DNA of 62,441 nt from positions 1 through 62,441 of the forward strand of contig NZ_BAAADJ010000010.1 of assembly GCF_039522365.1 (NCBI RefSeq). Direction: 5' to 3'. Below the pieces are notes generated by a model, which worked only from the letters and a program-made list of their open reading frames with translations, was not told where the DNA came from and did not search any database. This document shows positions 7,810-17,331 of this stretch, one piece after another (the stretch's first letter is position 1; the number at the start of each line of letters is the position of its first letter). The translations under genes were made by a program, and so were the position numbers. Source of the stretch: Bacillus carboniphilus (GTDB lineage Bacteria; Bacillota; Bacilli; Bacillales; JC228).

Positions 7810-8665
7810 TTATTGATCATTTCCACCTGAATAGCTTAGCTGTAAATCCAAACCTTTACTAAGTTTGAAAAGAACATGTTCCTGATTTTGACCATGTACG
7901 CCTAAGTCTAATTGGCTATTAGCCGAAGCATCCGCATTTAGAGCGCTATTTGTTTTAACTAAGTTAAGTAAGGTGTTAGCAGTTCCATTAACTTCTGCTT
8001 CTGTCATAACGTCTAGGCTCGAATTTGTAGTTGAATGAGACTCAACAGAAGTTTCAGGATCAGCTTCCCAACTTTGCAGAGCCGTCCGAATCTAGATTTG
8101 CTGAAACATCTGATTCACTCTTACTTGCCAAAACTTCTTTAAACGTACAAACATTAGGGGAAGAGATAACCGTTTTACTCACAACAACACTATTGGTTTC
8201 TAAGCCATTATCATTGCCTGTAGAGCTGGCATCCGATTTTACGGAAGTACTCGTTTTACCTTTAACCGATGTATTAGAGCTCGCTTCATCTGTAACAGTT
8301 GAGCTTACTTTTCCTTTTAAAGAAGTGTGTGCTTCAGAATCTGCATCAATTGTAGAATCTATATTAGAATCGCTTTCAGTTTTCACATCAGCTTCTACAG
8401 ATGTTTGGGCTTTTAATGAAGCTTTTGCATCTATTTCCTGGTCGGCAAAAATCGAAACCGAATCCTCAGTAGCAGCTTGAGTTTTTACATCGATTACAGA
8501 TTCTATATTTAAAGTTTTACCTAAAGAACCAAATAGGCTTGCATTTGTCTCACTATCAGATGTAGCGTCTAATTCGAAAGCTAAGCTAGATGTACTTCCT
8601 ACAAAAATCCCCATTGTCATAACTCCAGCAACTGTTACCATTTTCAAACCTTTCATCCATTTCAT
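7810..8665 (-). pseudogene. Secreted low-complexity protein, frameshifted (about 284 aa if repaired)
   Basis: The reading frame starts at ATG 8663-8665 behind a GAAGGAGAG site and encodes a signal peptide ending near SSLAF, then a Ser/Thr/Asp/Ala/Val-rich region with strong alternation of polar and small hydrophobic residues, as in beta-structured surface proteins. It stops at 8060. The next frame is open from before that point and runs to 7810, with the same composition. Removing one base from the GGG (minus strand) at 8067-8069 joins them seamlessly. It is therefore a one-base frameshift, either a real mutation or a sequencing error. The upstream gene shares the signal-peptide layout and an SVIDV motif after it, so the two are probably one secreted-protein operon. 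Function is unknown. Confidence 0.72.
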
Positions 8666-8712
8666 TATAAAATCTCTCCTTCTTCTCTTTTAGTTATTTA
8701 AATAAACGTTTG

Positions 8713-9456
8713 TTAAATAAACGTTTGTAAGAAGAAGGATGATTCTGGTGGTTGGGTCGGAGGAGCATTCAACCACTGATCAAAATAAAAGGTGATCCGG
8801 TCTACATGTAGAACCTGCTTTGCTCTTGAAAAATGAGCCTCATCTGAAATAAAACCATATAAGGTGTTTATATTTTGTCCATCCACCATGTTTACTGAAT
8901 GCCCAACTGGATTGTAGCTGGGTGCAAGAATCGGATGTGATTGAAGCACAAGTGAATCTGAATCACCCTGTTCCTCTGTAAAAGGAAAAGATCCGAATCT
9001 CTCGTTGTTATTTGTAGTTTCGGTTGTTAGGTTCGGTGCTTTTTTTTCTTCCTCTTTTAAACTAATTTCTACAGGTAGCACTACCTCAGATATTTCTCTA
9101 ATGTTACGTTCGTTAAGAGGGATGCTACTGGGTTCAGTAAGGTTAATTTTTACTTCTAATTGTAAGGGCTCGGAAGCAGTATCAATTTCTACTGAAGCAG
9201 GCAGTTTTTCATCGATCCATTTTTTTGATTCTTTAACAGGTTCGACTATTTTGGTAGTTATGTTTTCACTTTCTGAAATTACTGTTTTCGTCACTTCCTG
9301 GATAGGGGTTTCAATCTCCAGTTGTACTTGGTTCTCTACTGGCGAAGTTTCCACTACGTCTATAACAGATTGTAATGTCAATGTATCTTCTGCTGAGGCA
9401 GTAGATGAAAAACAAAATGATACCAATAGTACAAATAGGAAGCAGAATCCTCTCAA
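8713..9456 (-). CDS. Secreted protein of unknown function
   Basis: The protein (about 247 aa) has a hydrophobic signal peptide ending in STASA (cleavage before EDTLT), then a Glu/Val/Thr/Ser-rich domain with alternating hydrophobic residues, and a C-terminal tail with FDQWLNAPPTQPPESSFF. The start is uncertain. The TTG at 9454-9456 lies ten bases after AAAGGTGG and is preferred; a TTG at 9486 has no binding site. It lies 47 bases upstream of the frameshifted secreted gene and shares an SVIDV motif just after the signal peptide. A 15-bp direct repeat containing AAACGTTT overlaps the stop codon (8701-8730). I do not recognise the family. Confidence 0.65.
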   Translation of the reverse strand: MRGFCFLFVLLVSFCFSSTASAEDTLTLQSVIDVVETSPVENQVQLEIETPIQEVTKTVISESENITTKIVEPVKESKKWIDEKLPASVEIDTASEPLQLEVKINLTEPSSIPLNERNIREISEVVLPVEISLKEEEKKAPNLTTETTNNNERFGSFPFTEEQGDSDSLVLQSHPILAPSYNPVGHSVNMVDGQNINTLYGFISDEAHFSRAKQVLHVDRITFYFDQWLNAPPTQPPESSFFLQTFI

Positions 9457-9739
9457 AAGAAAACTCACCACCTTTCTAAGAGACAATCTTTATTCATTTA
9501 TATTGTTATTTTCCAGTTTTATATATGTCTAAACCTATTGAACATGGAAAATGAGCTAATTTTACTGGTGCACTCATGACTTTTAGAACTTTATTACCAG
9601 GAAAAATGGGATAGAAGGGTAAGTAGATAAGGTTGAAGGAAATGAAAATAACACTCCAAATATCTACCAATTTGTTGTAAACTTAGTATTACATAAATTT
9701 TCTAAATTATTAGTCTATTAGGGTGGGGGAGAAAATAAT

Positions 9740-11542
9740 ATGGAGGCAATCGGGATTAAACCATACTTACATGTCCGAACTGCAAAAAATCCAGTTTATC
9801 ACCCAAGTGGTGATTCAATTAGTTTTTTAACAGATTATACTGGGATTCCACAGGTTTGGGACTATAAGAAAGGGGAAGGTTGGCCTTCTCAGGTTTCTTT
9901 TACGGATGAACGAATCATTTTTGTGGAGTACATAAATGGTACAGAGAAGAGAATCATTGGAATGGATGAAGGTACGAATGAACGGCAGCAGCTTTATCTA
10001 TTACATGATGATGGTGAACTCACACCTTTGACCGATTCTCCTGACCATATTCATCAGTATGGTGGAAGTTCACCTAATGGAGAATGGATTGCTTGGTCTA
10101 GTAATCGAAGAAACCCTGCGTATTTTGATATTTATATTCAAAACATCGATACTTTTGAGACAAGGCAAGTTTTTTCCGAAGATGGTACATACTCCCCGGT
10201 CAAGTGGCATCCGAATGGGGTGAGTTTACTTATTCAAAGGACGAATTCAAATTTGGATAATGACCTTGGCTTACTTGATATCCAAACAGGTGATTTGGTT
10301 TGGATTACTCCTCATAAGGATGAAGCCAAATTTTTCTCACCTCATTTTAGTAAGGATGGAAAAAGGTTATATCTATTATCGAACATGGGACAAGAATTTA
10401 CGGGGTTAGCCATGATTGATTTAATTACAAAGAAGTTTTCATGGGTTGACCAAAGGGACTGGGATTTAGAAGAACTTTGTATGAGTCCAGATAAAGGTTC
10501 ATTGGCCTATACAGTAAATGAAGGTGGCATTTCAAAAGGAATTATTCATGATCTAATCGATGGAAATTTTTACACTTGGAAAACACCGATGGGGGTTATT
10601 TCTGAGCTTGCGTTTTCCCCAGATGGAAAAAGGCTTGCGTATGTTTTTAATGGTTCTATCTATCCATCTGATATTTGGGAGTTACACTTAGAAACGTTTG
10701 TCACAACGAGAGTGACATATGTATCTAAATCAACTGAGGTTGATTGCCGACTGATAGAGCCTGAACTTATCCATTATTCTTCTTTCGATGATTTAGAAAT
10801 TCCGGCATTCTACTATAAACCTAAAAATAAAGGGTGCCATCTACCTGTTGTCGTCTTTGTCCATGGTGGACCTGAGAGTCAAATTAGGCCAGTTTACAAT
10901 CCCTTTTTACAGTATTTCTTAAATAGGGGATATGCCGTATGTACCCCAAATGTCCGAGGTAGTACAGGATATGGTAAGACTTATACTCACTTAGATGATG
11001 TTAGAAGAAGGATGGACTCGGTGAAGGACTTAGCATACCTTGTCGAGTGGTTAAAAAAAGAAGGGGATGCGGACCCGAACCAAATAGCCGTTATGGGAAG
11101 AAGCTATGGAGGTTTTATGGTGCTCGCGGCTATTACGCATTACCCGGATTTATGGTCAGCTGCTATTGATATTGTGGGTATCTCAAGCTTCCGGACTTTC
11201 TTAGAAAACACGAGCCCTTGGCGTCGGAAACTAAGAGAAGCTGAATATGGCAGTATCGAAAAGGATGGAGATTTCTTCGATGAAATTGATCCACTCCATC
11301 GAACCGATGCCATCACATGTCCATTGATGGTTTTGCACGGAGCCAATGATCCTCGAGTCCCAATTGAGGAAGCGGAACAAATTGTAGGCGAGCTTCAATC
11401 GAGAAACCATCCAGTAGACTATATTCGCTTCGAGGATGAAGGACATTTCTTTGTTAAATTGAAAAATAATATTACTGCCTATACGGGTGTTGCTGACTTT
11501 TTGGATAAGTATATGGGAGCAAAGAAAGAAAAGGTATTGTAG
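9740..11542 (+). CDS. S9 family peptidase (prolyl oligopeptidase / acylaminoacyl-peptidase type)
   Basis: The 600-aa protein has an N-terminal beta-propeller of WD-like strands (for example SFLTDYTGIPQVWDY and AFSPDGKRLAYVF) to about residue 340, then an alpha/beta-hydrolase domain. The catalytic triad is visible: Ser455 in GRSYGG, Asp537 in HGANDPRVP and His569 in DEGHFF. HGGPESQ forms the oxyanion loop. There is no signal peptide, so it should act in the cytoplasm on short peptides. It stands alone, with its own GGTGGGGG binding site and a terminator right after. The exact substrate class within S9 is not determined. Confidence 0.92.
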   Translation: MEAIGIKPYLHVRTAKNPVYHPSGDSISFLTDYTGIPQVWDYKKGEGWPSQVSFTDERIIFVEYINGTEKRIIGMDEGTNERQQLYLLHDDGELTPLTDSPDHIHQYGGSSPNGEWIAWSSNRRNPAYFDIYIQNIDTFETRQVFSEDGTYSPVKWHPNGVSLLIQRTNSNLDNDLGLLDIQTGDLVWITPHKDEAKFFSPHFSKDGKRLYLLSNMGQEFTGLAMIDLITKKFSWVDQRDWDLEELCMSPDKGSLAYTVNEGGISKGIIHDLIDGNFYTWKTPMGVISELAFSPDGKRLAYVFNGSIYPSDIWELHLETFVTTRVTYVSKSTEVDCRLIEPELIHYSSFDDLEIPAFYYKPKNKGCHLPVVVFVHGGPESQIRPVYNPFLQYFLNRGYAVCTPNVRGSTGYGKTYTHLDDVRRRMDSVKDLAYLVEWLKKEGDADPNQIAVMGRSYGGFMVLAAITHYPDLWSAAIDIVGISSFRTFLENTSPWRRKLREAEYGSIEKDGDFFDEIDPLHRTDAITCPLMVLHGANDPRVPIEEAEQIVGELQSRNHPVDYIRFEDEGHFFVKLKNNITAYTGVADFLDKYMGAKKEKVL

Positions 11543-11550
11543 AATAGTAG

Positions 11551-11582
11551 AAAAAGCAGGATGATTCCTCCTGCTTTTTCTT
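11551..11582 (+). terminator. Intrinsic terminator after the S9 peptidase
   Basis: AAAAAGCAGGA (11551-11561) pairs with TCCTGCTTTTT (11569-11579) in a perfect hairpin that runs into T-rich sequence. Confidence 0.88.
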
Positions 11583-11828
11583 TTTGGGAGTTTAATTATG
11601 AATGATGCCTACTATTGGGTCCTCAGGTGTAATGTGGTCACCAGTCAGATATTTACCCGCCTAATTCGCTTGAAAATCAACCATAAGCATAAATTCCTAT
11701 AAAAAATTATTCTGAAATCTCAAAATAGGTTAATTTTTTAGCCAAAACATTGTATCATGGAGTATAGATATTTAGGTTTACGAAGTAAAATGCAACAAGA
11801 ATGAAAGCTACAGTCTGGAGGATCTTGA

Positions 11829-13571
11829 ATGTTAAGGGTTTTATCAATGTTAAAACCATACAAACTCCCTATGGGGGTTGCTTGGTTTTTCATGCTCGTC
11901 GAACTCGTCGTTGAACTTTGGCACCCCATCTTAATGGCCAAAATTATAGACGACGGTATATTGCAAGAAGACTTATCCGTAGTATTAACTTGGGGCGGAA
12001 TAATGGTGGGGATGTCCTTACTTGCCTTTTTCTCGGGTATTACGAATTCATTTTATGCTGCACATGTAGGGCAAAGCTTTGGCTATGATGTCCGAAAGAC
12101 ACTTTTTACAAAAATTCAATCGTTCTCATTTGCGAATTTTAATAAATTCCCGACATCATCTCTTATTACGAGAATGACAAATGATGTAACGCAAATTCAA
12201 AATACCGTGTTTATGAGTTTGAGAATTATGTTACGTGCACCACTCCTTGTATTGGGTGGAACCATCATGGCTCTGTTTGTAAATGTTAAATTAGCCCTTA
12301 TCTTTTTAATTGCCATTCCTATTCTCATTTCATTTTTGTTATGGGTCATGAAAAAAGCAGGAAGTCTCTTTCAAAGTGTTCAGGCTAGGCTTGATGGTGT
12401 AAATAGTGTTATGCGTGAAAACCTGACTGGAATGCGCTTGATTAAAGCCTTTTTACGATGGAGACATGAAGTCAAACGCTTTACTAAAGCAAACGAAGAC
12501 CTGATGGATCGAACGGTTGCCGCTTTGAGATTGATTGAATCCACAATGCCTGTTCTTCTATTAGTGATGAACTTAGGGATTATGGGTATTCTTTGGTTTG
12601 GAAGTATTGAGGTGGCAGCTGGTGGGATTCAAGTAGGGGAAGTCGTTGCCATTATCAACTATGCAACAAAGATTACGCTAGCTATTTCCATGTTTTCCTT
12701 TATCATTATGGCTTTCTCTCGTGCTAAAGCATCAGCTAGCAGAATTTCCGATGTATTAGAGACCGAAATTGATTTAGTTGATACGGAAAAAATGGATTTG
12801 CGTAAAAAGTTAAGTGAGGGAAAAATCGAATTCGATTCGGTTTCCTTTCATTATCCAGGTACAGAAACGGTCGTATTAGAAGACATCTCCTTTACGGCAA
12901 AACCAGGTGAGACTATCGCCATTATGGGGGCTACTGGGTCAGGAAAGTCTTCATTATTCCAACTCATTCCACGCCTTTATGATGCGAACAAAGGGTCAGT
13001 TTTAATAGATGATCAAGACATACAATCTTTAAAACTAGAAAACTTACGTAAGCAAATAGGGTTCGTCCCACAGGAAGCGTTATTATTCACAGGTTCCGTT
13101 AGTGAAAATATTGCATGGGGTAAAGAGAATGCGTCTATGGAAGAAATAGTGGAAGCAGCTAAACATGCTCAAATTCATGACACAGTCTTAAAGCTACCTC
13201 ATGGATATGATACAAGGATTGGACAAAAAGGAGTGAACCTCTCAGGTGGTCAAAAGCAACGTCTATCCATTGCACGTGCACTGGTTCGGAAGCCGAAAAT
13301 CTTATTGTTAGATGATAGTACGAGTGCGCTAGATTTGAAGACAGAAGCCAAGTTGTTGCAGGCCCTTAAAACATACTCCTGTACAACCTTGATTATAACG
13401 CAGAAGGTTAGTACTGCGATGGAAGCAGATCACATTCTGTTGTTAGAGGACGGAAAGCTCCTCACAACCGGTCATCATGAAGAGCTCTTGAAAAACTCGT
13501 CATTATATCAAAAAATCTATCAATCCCAATTTGGAGAGGAGTCACTTAAGAATGCTCAAGTCACTAATTAA
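11829..13571 (+). CDS. yfiB: Heterodimeric ABC exporter subunit, degenerate NBD (YfiB-like)
   Basis: The protein (580 aa) has six membrane helices in residues 1-300, then a nucleotide-binding domain with Walker A GATGSGKS (367-374) and intact signature LSGGQ (471-475). Its own ATP site is degenerate: the catalytic Glu after Walker B is Asp496 (LLLDDSTS) and the switch His is Gln525 (ITQKVST). This is the classic non-catalytic half of a heterodimeric exporter. The partner gene overlaps it by 20 bases. By sequence it resembles B. subtilis YfiB of the YfiBC pair, an efflux-type transporter whose substrate is not established here. The start follows GGAGG by seven bases. Confidence 0.9.
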   Translation: MLRVLSMLKPYKLPMGVAWFFMLVELVVELWHPILMAKIIDDGILQEDLSVVLTWGGIMVGMSLLAFFSGITNSFYAAHVGQSFGYDVRKTLFTKIQSFSFANFNKFPTSSLITRMTNDVTQIQNTVFMSLRIMLRAPLLVLGGTIMALFVNVKLALIFLIAIPILISFLLWVMKKAGSLFQSVQARLDGVNSVMRENLTGMRLIKAFLRWRHEVKRFTKANEDLMDRTVAALRLIESTMPVLLLVMNLGIMGILWFGSIEVAAGGIQVGEVVAIINYATKITLAISMFSFIIMAFSRAKASASRISDVLETEIDLVDTEKMDLRKKLSEGKIEFDSVSFHYPGTETVVLEDISFTAKPGETIAIMGATGSGKSSLFQLIPRLYDANKGSVLIDDQDIQSLKLENLRKQIGFVPQEALLFTGSVSENIAWGKENASMEEIVEAAKHAQIHDTVLKLPHGYDTRIGQKGVNLSGGQKQRLSIARALVRKPKILLLDDSTSALDLKTEAKLLQALKTYSCTTLIITQKVSTAMEADHILLLEDGKLLTTGHHEELLKNSSLYQKIYQSQFGEESLKNAQVTN

Positions 13572-15387
13572 ACCTTTCCAATATGAAAAAATTCCACTAG
13601 ATTTTGAGAATAAAGAACCCACGAAGAAAAAGCCAAAAGCGAAAAATTGGTGGGGGACACTAAAACGAATTTGGTCATACTTAGCAGAAAAGAAAGTCAT
13701 GCTATTCTTAGTCCTGCTCATGGTACTTGTAAGCTCTGGGCTAGCGCTACTCGGACCCTATTTAGTAGGAATGGCCGTAGATGATTACATTGTCACTCGA
13801 GATAGTAGCGGACTCGTCAAGCTACTAGTGGGACTACTTATCGTTTATATTTTTCATTCAGTATCCATCTTTCTTCAAAACTTCTGGATGATTGGAATTG
13901 CCCAAAAAACCGTTTATGAGATGAGAAATCAATTGTTTCGTCATTTGCATAAACTACCAATTCCGTTCTTTGATAAGCGCCAACATGGTGAATTGATGAG
14001 TCGCGTTACGAATGATATAGAAAACGTGAGTTCAACGTTAAATACATCCGTTATCCAAGTGTTTTCCAGTGTGTTGACCTTAGTTGGGACAGTTTCCGTG
14101 ATGATTTGGCTAAGTCCACTTTTAACCTTAGTTACGTTAATCATCATCCCAATGATGGTTTTTGGAATGAAGTGGATCACAAAAAGAACGGGACGATTAT
14201 TTAAAGAACAGCAGAGAAACTTAGGTGCACTAAACGGCTATATTGAGGAAACCGTTTCAGGTCAAAGAATTGTAAAGTCTTTTTCACAAGAAGAGAGAGT
14301 CATCAATGAATTTCTTGAAAAGAACGACCGTCTCAAACTATCAGGCTATTGGGCTCAGACGTTTTCTGGATTTATTCCTAAGCTCATGAACATGCTAAAT
14401 AACCTGAGCTTCGCGATCATAGCGGGTGTAGGGGGAATCCTAGCTTTAAATGGTTATATTTCTATTGGGGTTATTGTGGTCTTTACCGAATACTCAAGGC
14501 AATTTACCCGTCCATTAAATGATCTCGCCAACCAATTCAATACACTTTTATCTGCCATTGCCGGGGCTGAACGCGTGTTTGATGTACTAGATGAAGAGGT
14601 TGAGATAAAAGACGGTAAGGGTGCACTTGTTCTAAAAGATGCGAGAGGAGAAGTCGATTTTGTTGATGTATCCTTTTCTTATGAGGAGGAAGAAGAGGGC
14701 CAAACGGTACGAGATATTAATTTCCATGCGTCACCTGGTCAAACTGTGGCACTCGTTGGCCCAACAGGTGCTGGGAAAACAACCATTATCAATTTGTTGT
14801 CAAGATTCTATGAAGTAGGTAGTGGACGAATTTTAATTGATGGTCATGACATTTCTAAAATTAGCCGAGAAAGTCTTCGTCAAAATATGGGGTTTGTTTT
14901 ACAGGATTCATTCCTGTTTGAAGGAACCATTCGAGAAAACATTCGTTATGGTAGATTAGATGCTACTGACGAAGAGGTAGAAGAAGCAGCTAAGCTTGCG
15001 AATGCTCATTCCTTTATTATGAAATTGCCAGGACAATACGATATGGTATTGAAACAAGATGGTAGTGGAATAAGCCAAGGTCAAAGACAGCTTTTATCTA
15101 TTGCCCGTGCCATCCTAGCAAACCCGAAAATTCTCATTCTGGATGAAGCGACAAGTAGTATTGATACCATTACAGAAATGAAGATTCAGGAAGCATTGCA
15201 AAGATTGATGCAGGGTAGAACTAGCTTTGTCATTGCACATCGATTAAATACGATCCAACAAGCTGATCAAATTTTGGTTCTAGAAGATGGAACCATTATT
15301 GAAAAAGGTTCACACGATTCACTACTGAAGCAAAAAGGCTTCTACCATGATTTGTTTCATAGCCAGCTTACAAAAGAAGTAGGATAA
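13552..15387 (+). CDS. yfiC: Heterodimeric ABC exporter subunit, catalytic NBD (YfiC-like)
   Basis: This 611-aa partner has a 35-residue polar N-terminal extension, six membrane helices to about residue 340, and an NBD with Walker A GPTGAGKT (403-410), catalytic Glu532 in LILDEATSS and switch His563 in IAHR. Its signature motif is altered to ISQGQ (507-511). The consensus composite site is thus its Walker motifs plus YfiB's LSGGQ, and the degenerate site is the reverse, as in asymmetric exporters. The ATG at 13552 follows a GGAGAGGAG site and lies inside the end of yfiB, giving translational coupling. Confidence 0.9.
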   Translation: MLKSLIKPFQYEKIPLDFENKEPTKKKPKAKNWWGTLKRIWSYLAEKKVMLFLVLLMVLVSSGLALLGPYLVGMAVDDYIVTRDSSGLVKLLVGLLIVYIFHSVSIFLQNFWMIGIAQKTVYEMRNQLFRHLHKLPIPFFDKRQHGELMSRVTNDIENVSSTLNTSVIQVFSSVLTLVGTVSVMIWLSPLLTLVTLIIIPMMVFGMKWITKRTGRLFKEQQRNLGALNGYIEETVSGQRIVKSFSQEERVINEFLEKNDRLKLSGYWAQTFSGFIPKLMNMLNNLSFAIIAGVGGILALNGYISIGVIVVFTEYSRQFTRPLNDLANQFNTLLSAIAGAERVFDVLDEEVEIKDGKGALVLKDARGEVDFVDVSFSYEEEEEGQTVRDINFHASPGQTVALVGPTGAGKTTIINLLSRFYEVGSGRILIDGHDISKISRESLRQNMGFVLQDSFLFEGTIRENIRYGRLDATDEEVEEAAKLANAHSFIMKLPGQYDMVLKQDGSGISQGQRQLLSIARAILANPKILILDEATSSIDTITEMKIQEALQRLMQGRTSFVIAHRLNTIQQADQILVLEDGTIIEKGSHDSLLKQKGFYHDLFHSQLTKEVG

Positions 15388-15397
15388 AATCTTTTTG

Positions 15398-15444
15398 AAA
15401 CCCATCTAGACTTGGTTTTGTAATCAAGTTTAGGTGGGTTTTTT
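15398..15444 (+). terminator. Intrinsic terminator after yfiBC
   Basis: AAACCCATCTAGACTTG pairs imperfectly with CAAGTTTAGGTGGGTTT and is followed by Ts to 15444. It ends the exporter operon. Confidence 0.88.
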
Positions 15445-15625
15445 GCGAAAACAAAACAGGAAACAGGCTCTGGATATCCGATTGAGTGCCCGTTTCCCAA
15501 GAAACCACCCCAAAGCCGGCACTTCATTTAATAAAGTTTAGAAAATTGTGAAAAAATAATTCTATTTTCCTATGTATCAAATATATAATGAAATTGGTTT
15601 ACATTTTATCTTGGAGGGGATTCTT

Positions 15626-16990
15626 TTGTTTCAAGCATTACAAGAGAAGGTTGGGAGTCGTTTGATTTTACCGGGGGAAGAAAGTTATGACGAAAAAAGA
15701 AAGGTGTGGAATGGGGCTATTGACCGACGACCGGCAGCAATCATCGTTTGCCAATCCGAAGAAGACGTTGTGGCTGCAGTTAAGTTTGCCAATGAGCAAG
15801 GCTTACATATTTCCATCAGAGGTGGAGGTCACCATGTAGCTGGGACGGCCGTTTGTGATGACGGACTTATGATTGATTTGTCCCAAATGAGAGCCGTAAC
15901 GGTAAACGAAGAACTGAAAGTGGCTTATGTTGAGGGTGGAGCTACTTTAGGAGATATTGATGAAGAAACTCAAAAATATGGACTTGCAACTCCAACTGGA
16001 ACGGTTTCCGAGACAGGAGTGGCTGGACTGGCACTGAGTGGTGGTCTAGGATATTTAAGAGGTAAGTACGGATTAACCTGTGACAATATAGTAGGTGCGA
16101 ATATAGTGACAGCTGATGGAACACTTCTCCATGTCAGTGAAAGTGAAAACAAAGATCTATTCTGGGCTATTCGTGGTGGAGGAGGCAACTTTGGGGTAGT
16201 AACTAAATTCGAATTTCAGTTGCATCTAGTCGGGCCAGAGGTACTGGCGTTGGATGTCATGTATGACTACAAAGATGCTGCAGAAATATTTAGAAAGTCT
16301 CAAGCTTACTTAAATCAAGCACCAGACGAAGTCTCCTTTAATTTAACAGCCGCACAGCTCCCACCCGCACCATTTTTACCAGAGTTTTTACATCATAAAA
16401 AAGTGATTATGGTGTCAGGTATGTATGCAGGAAATCCGGATGATGGGGAAGGAATTATTCAGCCATTAAGAGAACTGGCTCAGCCGATTGTAGACCAGAC
16501 AGGAGTCATGCCCTATGTTGCACTCCAAAAGAAGTTAGATGTAATGGTACCGAATCAAATTCCTGTCTATGGAACCTCTTTATACTTCGGGGACTTGAAC
16601 GATGAAATCATTGAAGCGATTCTTTCCAAGCTTGAAAACGCTCCAACACCAGGTGTGTTAGCGCAGCTTTGGGCATTAGGTGGAAAGATGAACTGTGTGG
16701 AATCTGAAGAAACAGCATTTGCCACTAGAGATGCTAGCTTCGTTCTACTTGTCGATGTGATGGCGATGGGTGTAGAGGGAGAGCTTTGTGAAAAATGGGT
16801 AGATTCCTTATACCATGGTTTACTGCCATACTCTCATAAACAATCATCATATTTAAATGGAATTGGTGTGGAAGAAAAAGTAACCAAGCAAACGATGGCT
16901 GGAAACTATAGTAGATTGTTAGAAATTAAGAAGAAGTATGATCCGAGGAACTTGTTTAGACATAATCATAATGTTAATCCTGCAGAATAA
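15626..16990 (+). CDS. FAD-binding oxidoreductase, berberine-bridge-enzyme-like
   Basis: The 454-aa protein has the PCMH/FAD-binding-4 fold in its first 200 residues: RGGGHHVAG carries the His that is covalently linked to FAD in this family, followed by GTVSETGVAGLALSGG and WAIRGGGGNFGVVT. The C-terminus has the BBE domain signature NYSRLLEIKKKYDPRNLFR. Such enzymes oxidise sugars or secondary metabolites and release H2O2; the substrate cannot be read. The TTG at 15626 is chosen, six bases after GGAGGGG. An in-frame extension upstream to 15572 lacks a binding site. It is a single-gene unit. Confidence 0.88.
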   Translation: MFQALQEKVGSRLILPGEESYDEKRKVWNGAIDRRPAAIIVCQSEEDVVAAVKFANEQGLHISIRGGGHHVAGTAVCDDGLMIDLSQMRAVTVNEELKVAYVEGGATLGDIDEETQKYGLATPTGTVSETGVAGLALSGGLGYLRGKYGLTCDNIVGANIVTADGTLLHVSESENKDLFWAIRGGGGNFGVVTKFEFQLHLVGPEVLALDVMYDYKDAAEIFRKSQAYLNQAPDEVSFNLTAAQLPPAPFLPEFLHHKKVIMVSGMYAGNPDDGEGIIQPLRELAQPIVDQTGVMPYVALQKKLDVMVPNQIPVYGTSLYFGDLNDEIIEAILSKLENAPTPGVLAQLWALGGKMNCVESEETAFATRDASFVLLVDVMAMGVEGELCEKWVDSLYHGLLPYSHKQSSYLNGIGVEEKVTKQTMAGNYSRLLEIKKKYDPRNLFRHNHNVNPAE

Positions 16991-17009
16991 AGAAGAGCTT
17001 TACGGATAG

Positions 17010-17219
17010 CGGAATCTGAGTCCGTAAGGCAGCTGAAGCGGACAGGAAATCCGTTATTTACCTAAAAAAGCGGGTTTTCAAGGGTTTAGAGGACAGAGGT
17101 TCCGCTATTTGGCTAAAATCAGCGGAAAAAATGCTAAAAATGGGGGATTAGCGGAACGTGAGTCCGGATGAAACCAGAAAAACGGCATTTTTATAAAAAT
17201 AGCGGAACCTGAGTCCGGC
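17010..17219. repeat. Repeat family C, locus 1: composite palindromic element
   Basis: Fifteen-base imperfect palindromes of the form CGGA-N7-TCCG lie at 17010, 17039, 17090, 17152 and 17203. Intervals are 29, 51, 62 and 51 bp. The last four make one complete element whose right half is roughly the reverse complement of its left half, with AT-rich spacers. The first is the tail of a second, truncated element. It fills the gap between the convergent FAD oxidase and dioxygenase genes; no gene is seen here. Confidence 0.82.
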
Positions 17220-17260
17220 TAGGGAATGTCCGAATGAAACGGTTCCCCCAAATAAACAAA

Positions 17261-17303
17261 AGGAAGTGGAGAAAACAATTAAATCTCTCCACTTCCTTAT
17301 TTT
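17261..17303. terminator. Bidirectional terminator between convergent genes
   Basis: AGGAAGTGGAGA (17261-17272) pairs with TCTCCACTTCCT (17286-17297) and is flanked by T-rich sequence on both strands. A second small inverted repeat (ATAATGG...CCATTAT) follows at about 17309-17328, just past the dioxygenase stop codon on the minus strand. Confidence 0.8.
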
Positions 17304-17331
17304 AGGGTATAATGGTACAACCATTATATCT

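Noticed and set aside
8031-8480. Plus-strand open frame opposite the frameshifted secreted gene
   Set aside because: Opposite-strand openness follows from the low-complexity Ser/Thr/Val coding sequence. There is no ribosome binding site, and the minus frame has a signal peptide and a binding site.
9005-9532. Plus-strand open frame of 175 codons opposite the secreted protein gene
   Set aside because: It is a shadow of the minus-strand gene, with no binding site and an implausible Ser/Thr/Phe-rich product.
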